Below, piece by piece: positions 1 through 6,796 of a stretch of DNA of 9,591 nucleotides (the first letter of the stretch is position 1; the number at the start of each line of letters is the position of its first letter). The DNA comes from Chloroflexota bacterium (GTDB taxonomy: Bacteria > Chloroflexota > Limnocylindria > Limnocylindrales > CSP1-4). Both the position numbers and the translations under genes were made by a program. The stretch lies in assembly GCA_005881055.1 (NCBI GenBank), contig VBHW01000058.1, forward strand, positions 1-9,591, written 5' to 3'. The notes under the pieces were generated by a model, which made no database searches, was not told the origin of the DNA, and was given only the letters and a program-made list of their open reading frames with translations.

Positions 1-20
1 AGCTGGTCCGGCCATCGCGG

Positions 21-194
21 TAGTCCGAGCATGCTTATGGGCCGGGAGAATTCGGCGGCGGCCGACCCTCCACGATGAAATCGAGTCGGCGGCCTGGCCG
101 ATCCGGCCGGGCAGGTCGCCGAGCATGGGCGTTCGCCGCCAGCCCGAACGGTTGGTGCGAGCCGTTCGGCGTCCCGATAGCAATGCTCGGACTA
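21..194. repeat. 174-bp segment bounded by an imperfect 22-bp inverted repeat and holding two hairpins
   Basis: TAGTCCGAGCAT at 21-32 is the exact reverse complement of 183-194. Extending to 22 bp (21-42 against 173-194), 17 positions match. Inside are two further stems. GCCTGGCCG (92-100) pairs with CGGCCGGGC (104-112) around ATC, with one G-U pair on the plus strand. CCGAACGG (144-151) pairs with CCGTTCGG (162-169) around a 10-nt loop. No coding frame here looks real, and no clear target-site duplication flanks it. It could be a miniature inverted-repeat element, a structured RNA, or chance. The rest of positions 1-251 holds no recognisable gene. Confidence 0.35.
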
Positions 195-223
195 TTCGGG
201 GACCGGGCTCCGACCCGGGAGAG

Positions 224-245
224 CGGCCGGCCGCGAGGCCGGCCG
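224..245 (-). terminator. Strong hairpin right after the receptor stop, possible terminator
   Basis: CGGCCGGCC (224-232) and GGCCGGCCG (237-245) form a perfect 9-bp all-GC stem with a 4-nt loop (TCGC on the coding strand), starting 6 nt downstream of the TAG at 254-252. No T-tract follows. Such stems are often seen at operon ends in GC-rich genomes. A weaker hairpin (CCGGG 203-207, CCCGG 214-218) follows it. Confidence 0.55.
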
Positions 246-251
246 GATTCG

Positions 252-2459
252 CTACGCCGTCAGCTTGAAGACGCTGACCGACTCACCGAGGCGCTCCGTC
301 CGGCTCACGAGGTGGCCCATCTCCTCGGCCGACTCCGACGCCCCGCGGGCGTTCATCGTCGTGACCTCGGAGATCTCCCCGATCGACGCCGCCAGCTCGG
401 CCGCCTGGGCGGACTGCAGCGCGGCGGCTTCGGAGATCGACTCGACGAGCTCCGCCAGCTCGCCGGAGATCGACTCGATCTCGTGGAGCTTCTGGCCGGC
501 CTGGTCGGCAAGGCCGGATCCCTCGACGACTTCGCGTGTCACGTCGTCGAGGCTGACGACGGCTTCGTGCGTCTCGCTCTGGACGGTCTTCACGAGCAGC
601 GCGATGCGCCGCGTCGCCTCGGCCGAACGTTCGGCGAGCCGCTGGATCTCCTCGGCGACGACGGTGAACCCGCGGCCGGCGTCGCCGGCCGAGGCCGCCT
701 GGATCGAGGCGTTCAGGGCGAGGATCGACGTCCGGTCTGCGATCTCGTCGATGAGCGTCACCGCCTCGCCGATCTCCTGCGACCGCTCGCCGAGCCGCTT
801 CGTCCGCTGGCCCGTCTCCTGGACCCGATCACGAATGCGGCTCATGCCCTCGATCGTCGCGGCCACGGCGCGTGCGCCGTCCCCAGCGGCCTCGAGGGAC
901 CGCTGGGCGACCGACGCGGACGAGGTCGCGTTGCCGGACACGTGCTGGACCGAGGTGGCCAGCTCGCTGACCGTGCCGAGGGTCGTCCCGATGTGCTCGG
1001 CCTGCGTGGCGCCGAGCTCGGCGAGCCGGCCGGTCGTAGCCTGGAGCTCGCGCGCCGAAGCCGTCACCTGGGTCGTCGTCTGCTGCACGTCGAGGACGAG
1101 GTCGCGCAGCTGGCTGAGGGTGTAGTTGAACGCGTCCGCGATGGCGCCCGTCACGTCGGTCGTGACCTCGGCCTTGACCGTCAGGTCGCCGTCGGCCGCG
1201 CCGCTCACCTCGTCGAGGAGCTTGACGATCGACGCCTGCATGCGGTCGTTCTCCGCCGTGGTCTTGAAGGCGAGCTCGCTGCTCGCCCGGCTCGTGGTGG
1301 CGAGGCGCCGGTTCGAGGCTGACAGGCGCGTCGCGAACAGCACGATGACGATGAGCAGGAGCACGGCGAGCGGGCCGACCGTGACGAGAAGCGTCTGGTG
1401 CGACTGCTCGACCGCGGCGTACAGCTCGTCCACCGGGCTGACCGAGACGACGAACCGCTTGCCGCCGATCTCGGAGTAGGACGCCCGCCACGTCCGACCG
1501 CCGTCGTCGTACGTCGTCGCGCCCGTGTTGCCGCCGGTGACCCGCGCGATCATCTGCGCCCACGAGGGCGAGCCCTTTGCGTCGGCGGGCGGCAGCTCCG
1601 AGGCGAACCCGGCCGGGATGCCGGCGGCCTGGCGGTAGGCGTCGATGTCGGGGTGGTAGACGAGGTGCCCGTCCGCCGAGACGACGAACGCGTACGCGCC
1701 GCCGCCGAACGGGCGGGAGATGATCTCGTCCTCGTACCAGGCAACCGGGATCTCGACGCGGACGATGCCCGCGACGGCGCCGTCGGCGAGCACGACCGGC
1801 GAGGCGAGGCCGATGACCCAGCGCTTCGACGCCTTCGAGACGTACGGATCGCTCACGTGGACCTGGTGCCGGGACAGCGCGACCGTCGCGAGGAAGTCCG
1901 CGTCGCGCGCGTTCGTCGACAGCTCCTCGGGCGTGAGGAGGCGGCCGTAGGCCTCACAGGCGACCTCGGCGCCGGACGCGCCGACGACGCAAGACGCATC
2001 GAGGCCGTCGCGCTGCGAGAGGTAGGTGACGATGTCGTTGATCGCCTTGCGCTGCTCGGCCGCGCCACCCGACCCCGCGGGCTGGCCGGTGCCGGGCTTG
2101 GCGCCTGCCGGGGCACCCGCCTGGGCCGACGCCGGCAGCGCGAGGAACGCACCGATCGTCTGGTCCTCCGCGAGGAGCCGGACGTCGTCCTGCGTCTTCG
2201 CGACGCGGGCATCGATCGCCCGTGACACGGTTCTCGCGTGGGCGTCGAGGCGCGAGTTCGCCTCGGCCCGAGTGCGCTGGTCGACCTGCACGACGGCGGT
2301 CGATCCGGCGACGGCGGCGATCGCGAGGGTCGCGACCATGACCACGACGACCGTCGCCCAGATCGAGCTGACGATGGTCGAGATGAGGCGTGGCAAGCGG
2401 GGCCTCGTCAATCGTGGCGGACGGGGTCCGGTCATCGCTGGGCGGCGGAGCTTGAACAT
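252..2459 (-). CDS. pilJ: PilJ-like methyl-accepting chemoreceptor with extracytoplasmic Cache-like sensor
   Basis: A 735-residue membrane receptor. A basic N-terminus (residues 5-24) precedes TM1 (about 33-56). A sensor outside the membrane spans 57-354, and TM2 is about 355-377. The sensor contains VEIPVAWYEDEI and GGGAYAFVVSADGHLVYHPD, patterns typical of double-Cache ligand domains, and a Gly/Ala/Pro/Gln-rich insert at 107-135. A HAMP-like segment includes GDLTVKAEVTTDVTGAIADA (424-443), as in PilJ. The cytoplasmic coiled coil has its hairpin tip at about 573-603 (ILALNASIQAASAGDAGRGF), the site that binds CheW and kinase; IQAA-AGDAGRGF followed by RLAERSAEATRRI is the PilJ version. It would sense a signal or surface contact and control the ChpA-like kinase. 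Ligand unknown. Pseudomonas PilJ has a different periplasmic part, so the input has probably been swapped. It is the last gene of the cluster, 101 nt after the kinase. Confidence 0.9.
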   Translation of the reverse strand: MFKLRRPAMTGPRPPRLTRPRLPRLISTIVSSIWATVVVVMVATLAIAAVAGSTAVVQVDQRTRAEANSRLDAHARTVSRAIDARVAKTQDDVRLLAEDQTIGAFLALPASAQAGAPAGAKPGTGQPAGSGGAAEQRKAINDIVTYLSQRDGLDASCVVGASGAEVACEAYGRLLTPEELSTNARDADFLATVALSRHQVHVSDPYVSKASKRWVIGLASPVVLADGAVAGIVRVEIPVAWYEDEIISRPFGGGAYAFVVSADGHLVYHPDIDAYRQAAGIPAGFASELPPADAKGSPSWAQMIARVTGGNTGATTYDDGGRTWRASYSEIGGKRFVVSVSPVDELYAAVEQSHQTLLVTVGPLAVLLLIVIVLFATRLSASNRRLATTSRASSELAFKTTAENDRMQASIVKLLDEVSGAADGDLTVKAEVTTDVTGAIADAFNYTLSQLRDLVLDVQQTTTQVTASARELQATTGRLAELGATQAEHIGTTLGTVSELATSVQHVSGNATSSASVAQRSLEAAGDGARAVAATIEGMSRIRDRVQETGQRTKRLGERSQEIGEAVTLIDEIADRTSILALNASIQAASAGDAGRGFTVVAEEIQRLAERSAEATRRIALLVKTVQSETHEAVVSLDDVTREVVEGSGLADQAGQKLHEIESISGELAELVESISEAAALQSAQAAELAASIGEISEVTTMNARGASESAEEMGHLVSRTERLGESVSVFKLTA

Positions 2460-2466
2460 CCTGTGG

Positions 2467-2472
2467 TCCCTC
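2467..2472 (-). promoter_or_regulatory. Ribosome binding site of the PilJ-like receptor gene
   Basis: GAGGGA at 2472-2467 on the minus strand lies 7 nt before ATG 2459. This supports that start over the in-frame ATG eight codons later (2435). Confidence 0.65.
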
Positions 2473-2522
2473 GGCTGTGGCGGTGGTCGGTTGGTCGTTT
2501 CGTGATGGCGGGCTGGCCGTGT

Positions 2523-2557
2523 GTTGGTGGATCGCTGGTGGTGAGTTGGTGAATCGC
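2523..2557 (-). repeat. Two 13-bp direct repeats, 22 bp apart, between the kinase and receptor genes
   Basis: The minus strand reads GCGATTCACCAAC at 2557-2545 and GCGATCCACCAAC at 2535-2523, matching at 12 of 13 bases with a start-to-start distance of 22 bp, about two helical turns. The whole 101-nt gap is C/A-rich on the coding strand and also contains a shorter pair CGACCAAC/CGACCACC at about 2497-2482. Spacing on one helix face is compatible with a tandem regulator site giving the receptor gene its own control, but simple sequence drift is an alternative. Confidence 0.4.
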
Positions 2558-2560
2558 AGG

Positions 2561-5373
2561 TCAGGTCGTCGGCCGGCTGGCCGTGACGGGCGGGTCGTGC
2601 CCGGCAGAGGCTGCCGCGGCGGCCCGAGTGAGCCGGTTGACGAGCTCGACGAGAACGGGCTCCTGGAACGGCTTCACGAGGTAGTCGTTGACCCCGAGGT
2701 CGAAGGCCCGCGCGCGGTGCTTCTCGCCGGAGCGCGACGTGATGAGGACGACCGGAGTGTCGCGGAGCCTAGGATCCGAGCGGATCGCGGCCGTGAGCTC
2801 GAAGCCGTCCATCCGTGGCATCTCGATGTCGGTGAGGATCAGGTCCGGGCGCGGGCCGTCGCCGGTCAGGCGGTCGAGCGCCTCCATGCCGTCGCGCGCC
2901 TCGATGGCGGTCCAGCCGGCGCGGCCGGCGATCGCGGCGAGGACGTGTCGCACGCTCACGGAGTCGTCGACGATCATCACGCGGAGCTCGGCGCCACGAA
3001 TCGGGCTCAGCGGCCGTGGCGGCTCCGCGGGGACGCCCTCAGGCATCGCCTCGAGCAGGCTGGCGGCGTCGAGGATGAGGACCACCCGGCCGTCGCCGAG
3101 GACGGTGGCACCCGACAGGCCCGGCACGCCCGAGAGCCCTCGCCCGAGGATACGCACCACGACCTCGCGGGTGTCGAGCAGCTCGTCGACGAGGAGGGCG
3201 ACGCGGCGGCCGCCCTTGAGCAGGAGCGCTCCAGCCTGGGCCGGGAGCTCGGCGGGCGCCTGGCCGCCAACCGCGTGGGCGAGGGACACCGCCGTCCGCA
3301 GGTCGCCGTCCATCCCGGTGCGCAGCGAGTCACACGGACGACCTGTTCGACCGCCGTCACTGGCAGGGCGAACGTCTCGCCGGCCGACCGGACCATGACG
3401 ACGCGTGCCAGCGCGAGGGTCAGCGGGAGGCGGATCGAGAAGGTCGTTCCCTGGCCGGGCTCCGAGCGCGCCTCGATCGACCCGTTGAGCTCGCGCACGA
3501 TGGCGCGGACGACGTCGAGGCCGACACCGCGGCCCGAGATCTCGCTCACGTGCGCACGGGTGCTGAAGCCCGCTTCGAAGATCAGGGCCTCGAGCTGCTC
3601 GCGGCTTGCCGTCGTCGCCTTCGCACGCGTCATCCGGCCGGTCCGGATCGCCGCGGCACGGATCGCCTCGAGGTCGAGGCCGGCCCCGTCGTCGATGACG
3701 TCGACGACGGCCTCGACGCCCTCGTAGCGGGCCATCACGCGGATGACCCCCGCCTCGGGCTTCCCGGCGGCGGCCCGTGCGGCTGGGGCCTCGACGCCGT
3801 GATCGACCGCGTTGCGGAGCAGGTGGAGGAGCGGATCGGCGAGGCGGTCGAGGAGCGGCTTGTCGATGGCGACCTCGCCACCCTCGAGGGCGAACGCCGC
3901 CTGCTTCGCGTCCTCGTCCGCGGTCACCCGGACGATCCGCTCGAGGCGGGCCGACAGCGAGGAGATGGGCACCATCCGTAGGCGCATGAGCCGGTCGCGC
4001 AGGTCCTGCGTCGAACGACGGAGACGGGTCGACTCGCGCTCCGTGGCCGACAGCGTCTCGCGGATCTCGCGCTGGCCCTCGACGAGGTCGGCTGCCGTCT
4101 CGGCGAGCTGGCGCGCGAGGATGTGCCACTCCGTATAGCGGTCGAGCTCGAGCACGTCGAACCCCTCCGGCCGTTCCGCCGTGTCTTCGTCCGTTCGTGC
4201 CGTCGTGCCGCCACCGCGGGCGCCGGGGGGCAGTCCCCCGCCGGCCAGGGACTCCGCCTCGAAGCGGGTCCACGTGCGGGTGAGCCGATCGAGGCTCGCG
4301 TCCAGCTGAGCCACCTGGCGACCGAGCTCGGCGAGCCGTCCTTCGAGCGCGGACCGCCCGATGACGACCTCGCCCTGGAGGCCGATGAGCTCGTCGAGAC
4401 GCGTGACGGGGACGCGCACCGCCTGGCTGGCGGCCCGGCGGTCGGCGCCGGCTCGCCGGTCGGTCGGTGCATGTCGGCGGCGCTCGGGATGGGCCCCCGG
4501 GCCGGCCGGGCGTGCCCGCCCGGCGCGGCGAGCCCGGAGCCGGGCCGCCGACGCCGGCGCGGACGGGGCGGCGGCCGCTCGGCCGAGCAGGGCGTCGAAG
4601 CGGGCCGCAAGCTCCGCGGGCAGTGCGGCTCGGCCGCCCTCCCCGAACGCGATCGCGTTCAGGCGATCGGTGGCGTTGAGCAGCAGCTTGACGGCCTCCG
4701 CCGACGGCGGGACGACCCCGTCAGCGATGCCGTCGAGGAGATCCTCCATCCGGTGCGCGAGGCTGCTGACGTCGCGCAGCCCGACCATCGCCGCGGCGCC
4801 CTTGAGCGTGTGGGAGCTCCGCCGCAGCTCGGCCAGTGCGTCCGGATCGCGGGGTTCCGCGGTGAGCCGCGCGAGGGCCGCGGACATCGTGCCGAGGTGA
4901 TCCTGCGCCTCCAGCGAGAACACCTCGAGGAGCTCGGGCGGGATCGCGGCCTGGTCGCCGTCCTCGCTCCCGTCCGCCGACGTCTCCATGGACGGCGCCG
5001 CCCCGGCCAGCTCGGTGCCATCGACCGTGCCGGCATCCGGGTCGTCGAAGCAGGCGAGCAGGACCTCCTCGACAGCCTCGAGCCGATCGGAGAGCCGGCG
5101 AGCCTGGCGCGCCGTCAATGCCTTGCCGGCCGTCGCCCGACGCTCGAGCTCGCCCTCCATCGGCCGGGCGACGTCGCTGAGCGCGTCCTTGCCGACGGAC
5201 GCGGCGCCGGTCCGGATATTGTGGACGAGGCGGTGCGCCTCGCCGAGGGATGCGCGGGCCACGCTCCCGTCGGTCGATGCCGCGATCGCGGCGCGGATTT
5301 CCGGGACGGCCTCTGCGGCCTCGGCCAGGAACGTCGGGAGCAGCTCGCCCATCGAGCGCTCGATGTCGGTCAT
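2561..5373 (-). CDS. chpA: ChpA-like hybrid histidine kinase (HPt-HPt-kinase-CheW-REC), interrupted by a frameshift near 3331
   Basis: The first part begins at ATG 5373 (MTDIERSMGELLPTFLAEAA) and is in frame to about V681. Without a frame change it would stop at 3007 (788 aa). The second part continues in another frame from D at 3331 to the TGA at 2561 (256 residues). Joined, they make about 937 residues. A degenerate HPt lies around H51 (HNIRTGAASVG) and a canonical HPt around H188 (SSHTLKGAAAMVG). The dimerisation segment includes FDVLELDRYTEWHILARQLA and RLMRLRMVPISSLSARLERI. The ATPase has N box LLRNAVDHG (519-), DDGAG (561-) and GRGVGLDVV (615-). A CheW-like domain is split by the frameshift (FALPVTAVEQVVRV, then VALLVDELLDTREVVV). 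The C-terminal receiver has MIVDDS, phospho-Asp in LILTDIEMP (about 849) and LVKPF. It should phosphorylate the PilG- and PilH-like receivers. No P2 domain is seen. Either a sequencing indel or real gene decay is possible; all domains look otherwise intact. Confidence 0.85.
3325..3336 (-). other. Frameshift point inside the ChpA-like CheW domain
   Basis: On the minus strand the codons GTC CGT GTG end at 3331 in the kinase frame (VEQVVRV). The next sensible residues, DSLRTGMDGDLRTAVSLAHA, start with GAC at 3331-3329, one base earlier than the frame allows. One missing base here would explain this. There is no slippery heptamer (X XXY YYZ) and no long homopolymer, so programmed -1 frameshifting is not suggested. 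Confidence 0.8.
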
Positions 5374-6347
5374 CGCGCGGCACCACCGATGCCCACGCGA
5401 TCGTCCGCGGTCGGCCACGCCTCGTCGAGGAGCCTGTCGACGTCGAGGATCACGACGTCCCCGAACTCGCCGGCGAAGGCGCCGTCGGCGATCCGGCCGA
5501 GGGCGCCGTCGAAGTCGCGCTCGCGGAACTCCTCGTCGGGGTGGCGCTCGATCCGGCCGATCCGCTCCACGAGCAGGCCGGCGGCCATGTCGTCGTCGGC
5601 GGCCCGAACCACGACGACCTGTCGGCCGCGGGACTCGGCCGCGGTGCCGATGAGTGCCGGAACGTCGATGAGCGAGATGACGTCCTCGCGCCAGCCGATG
5701 ACGCCGACGATCCATGACGGGGTGTTCGGCACACGACTGACGTGGGCGACGTCGCCCACCTGCGCCACGCTCGCGAGCGGCACGACGAAGCGGGTGTCCC
5801 CGATCGTGAACGAGATCCATTCGCTGCCGGGGGCGACGACGTCCGTCCGGCCGAGCTGCGCGAGCTCCTGCACCGGCGCGCGGACGACTGCATCCCAGTC
5901 CGTGGCCGGTGGGGCCTCGCCGAATGGCAGCGAGACGAGGCCGCTCAGGTCGGGCATCACGGGATCGGACGGGCCCTGCGGCGAGGGATCGGGCGGGACG
6001 TCGAGGTCCGGCATCCCGACGCCCGCGGTCGTCAGTGCGCTGAGGTCAGGCAGGCCTGGGTCCGGCGATCGGAGGGCGCCGAGATCCGGGAGGTCCACGC
6101 GCCCGGCGCTCGCCGGCCGGAGGAGCGTCGCGAGATCCGGCAGGTCGGGGCCCGGCAGCGGGTCGCGGCCGCCGTCGGGGAACGACCCGAGCGCCGCCAA
6201 TGCCGTCAGGTCGGGCAGCTCCGGGGTCGCGGCAGCGTCGCCGACGCTGGGCATGGCGGACCCGGCCGCGTCGAGGGCCGCCCCTGTCGGGAGGTCTCGT
6301 CGCCGCCGGCTTCGCGCTCGCGGTCGGAGCGGTCGGTCCTTGGGCAT
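5370..6347 (-). CDS. pilI: CheW-like coupling protein (PilI type) with long PDL-repeat N-terminal extension
   Basis: A 325-residue protein. Residues about 174-310 are a CheW domain: ISFTIGDTRFVVPLASVAQV, then VGVIGWREDVISLIDVPALI with Arg220 at the conserved position that contacts receptor and kinase, and a final VVILDVDRLL. It should bridge the PilJ-like receptor and the ChpA-like kinase at the inner face of the membrane. A usual CheW has about 150-180 residues. Here about 170 extra residues precede the domain: a basic Arg-rich head (7-18), then six P-D-L motifs (residues 45-134) in Pro/Asp/Gly-rich surroundings. Upstream of ATG 6347 I see only a weak ribosome site, so translation probably depends on coupling to the pilH stop 4 nt away. 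An internal ATG at 6254 is an alternative start. The TGA stop overlaps the kinase start as ATGA. Confidence 0.87.
   Translation of the reverse strand: MPKDRPLRPRARSRRRRDLPTGAALDAAGSAMPSVGDAAATPELPDLTALAALGSFPDGGRDPLPGPDLPDLATLLRPASAGRVDLPDLGALRSPDPGLPDLSALTTAGVGMPDLDVPPDPSPQGPSDPVMPDLSGLVSLPFGEAPPATDWDAVVRAPVQELAQLGRTDVVAPGSEWISFTIGDTRFVVPLASVAQVGDVAHVSRVPNTPSWIVGVIGWREDVISLIDVPALIGTAAESRGRQVVVVRAADDDMAAGLLVERIGRIERHPDEEFRERDFDGALGRIADGAFAGEFGDVVILDVDRLLDEAWPTADDRVGIGGAAR
5937..6221 (-). repeat. Six copies of an (L/M)-P-D-L-x-x-L motif in the CheW-like protein
   Basis: The coding strand gives ELPDLTAL, DLPDLATL, DLPDLGAL, GLPDLSAL, GMPDLDVP and VMPDLSGL at residues 43-50, 68-75, 85-92, 98-105, 111-118 and 130-137. 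Between them the sequence is Pro/Gly/Ala/Asp-rich and probably disordered. The DNA copies differ, with variable spacing (13-25 residues), so the amino-acid motif rather than the DNA seems to be conserved. The role is unknown; a set of short linear binding motifs is the simplest reading. Confidence 0.75.
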
Positions 6348-6351
6348 GGGC

Positions 6352-6717
6352 TCAGAGCTGCCGGTCCACCGCCGCGAGCAGCTGCTCGCTCGTGAACGGC
6401 TTCGTCACGTACTCGTCGGCCCCCTGGCGCATGCCCCAGAAGCGGTCGCTCGCCTGGTCCTTGCCGCTGACCAGGATCACCTTCGACTCGCGCGTCTCCT
6501 CGGCCGTCTTCAGCTGGCGGCAGATCTGGTAGCCGCTCGCGCCCGGCAGGACGATGTCGAGCACGACGAGGCGGGGCCGCTCCTCCGACGCCTTGGCCAC
6601 GGCCTCCTCGCCATCGACCGCCGTCAGCACCCGGTACCCGCGATGGGACAGGAGCGAGACGATGAGGTTGAGGTCGGTCGGGTTGTCGTCGACGACGAGG
6701 ATCGACTCGTTGGTCAT
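6352..6717 (-). CDS. pilH: PilH-like single-domain response regulator
   Basis: A 121-residue CheY-like protein consisting of a receiver domain only, beginning MTNESILVVDDNPTDLNLI. The acidic pair is D10/D11, the phospho-acceptor D54 (in VVLDIVLPGASGY), the switch Ser S84 and the conserved Lys K106. The stretch SDRFWGMRQGADEYVTKPF closely follows the block seen in PilH of Pil-Chp systems (D-x-W-G-x-R-Q-G-A, then Y-x-T-K-P). In Pseudomonas, PilH counteracts PilG and acts as a phosphate sink or supports pilus retraction. That role is inferred here from family membership. The start is set by a GGGGAGGG site. Its stop lies 4 nt before the CheW-like start, indicating coupling. The protein is cytoplasmic and would receive phosphate from the ChpA-like kinase encoded two genes downstream. 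Confidence 0.88.
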   Translation of the reverse strand: MTNESILVVDDNPTDLNLIVSLLSHRGYRVLTAVDGEEAVAKASEERPRLVVLDIVLPGASGYQICRQLKTAEETRESKVILVSGKDQASDRFWGMRQGADEYVTKPFTSEQLLAAVDRQL

Positions 6718-6721
6718 TGCA

Positions 6722-6729
6722 CCCTCCCC
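6722..6729 (-). promoter_or_regulatory. Ribosome binding site that fixes the PilH-like start
   Basis: The minus strand reads GGGGAGGG at 6729-6722, 4 nt before the ATG at 6717. An in-frame GTG at 6774 would add 19 residues that do not belong to the receiver fold. The purine-rich site shows that the ATG is the real start. Confidence 0.75.
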
Positions 6730-6776
6730 GGGTGGCTCTCGATTCGTGGTCCCGGCACATGCGCCCGAGCGCACGA

Positions 6777-6791
6777 CGCCGGGGTCCGGCG
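6777..6791 (-). other. Small hairpin just after the TPR-PilG stop codon
   Basis: CGCCGG at 6777-6782 and CCGGCG at 6786-6791 form a perfect 6-bp stem with a 3-nt loop, beginning 5 nt downstream of the TGA at 6799-6797. There is no T-tract, so it is unlikely to be a full terminator. It sits in the 79-nt gap before the PilH-like gene and could affect mRNA stability or partial termination within the operon. Chance occurrence in GC-rich DNA is possible. Confidence 0.3.
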
Positions 6792-6796
6792 CCCCC

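Noticed and set aside
15..32. Start of a further minus-strand gene (ATG at 32 or 15)
   Set aside because: Only about ten codons are visible, no good ribosome site precedes either ATG, and the codons overlap the inverted repeat, so a gene cannot be supported.
75..1322. A 415-codon plus-strand open frame opposite the receptor gene
   Set aside because: It overlaps the strongly conserved receptor signalling domain in antisense and has no recognisable domain or ribosome site.
3325..3336. Programmed -1 ribosomal frameshifting in the kinase
   Set aside because: No slippery heptamer is present at the switch (GTC CGT GTG), and no stimulatory motif is evident; an indel is the simpler explanation.
5937..6221. 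CRISPR-like or DNA-level repeat array in the CheW gene
   Set aside because: Units are short, unevenly spaced and diverged at DNA level, and lie inside an open reading frame; only the PDL amino-acid motif repeats.
6718..6774. A longer PilH-like protein starting at GTG 6774
   Set aside because: The added residues are unlike a receiver, and the strong GGGGAGGG site directly precedes ATG 6717.
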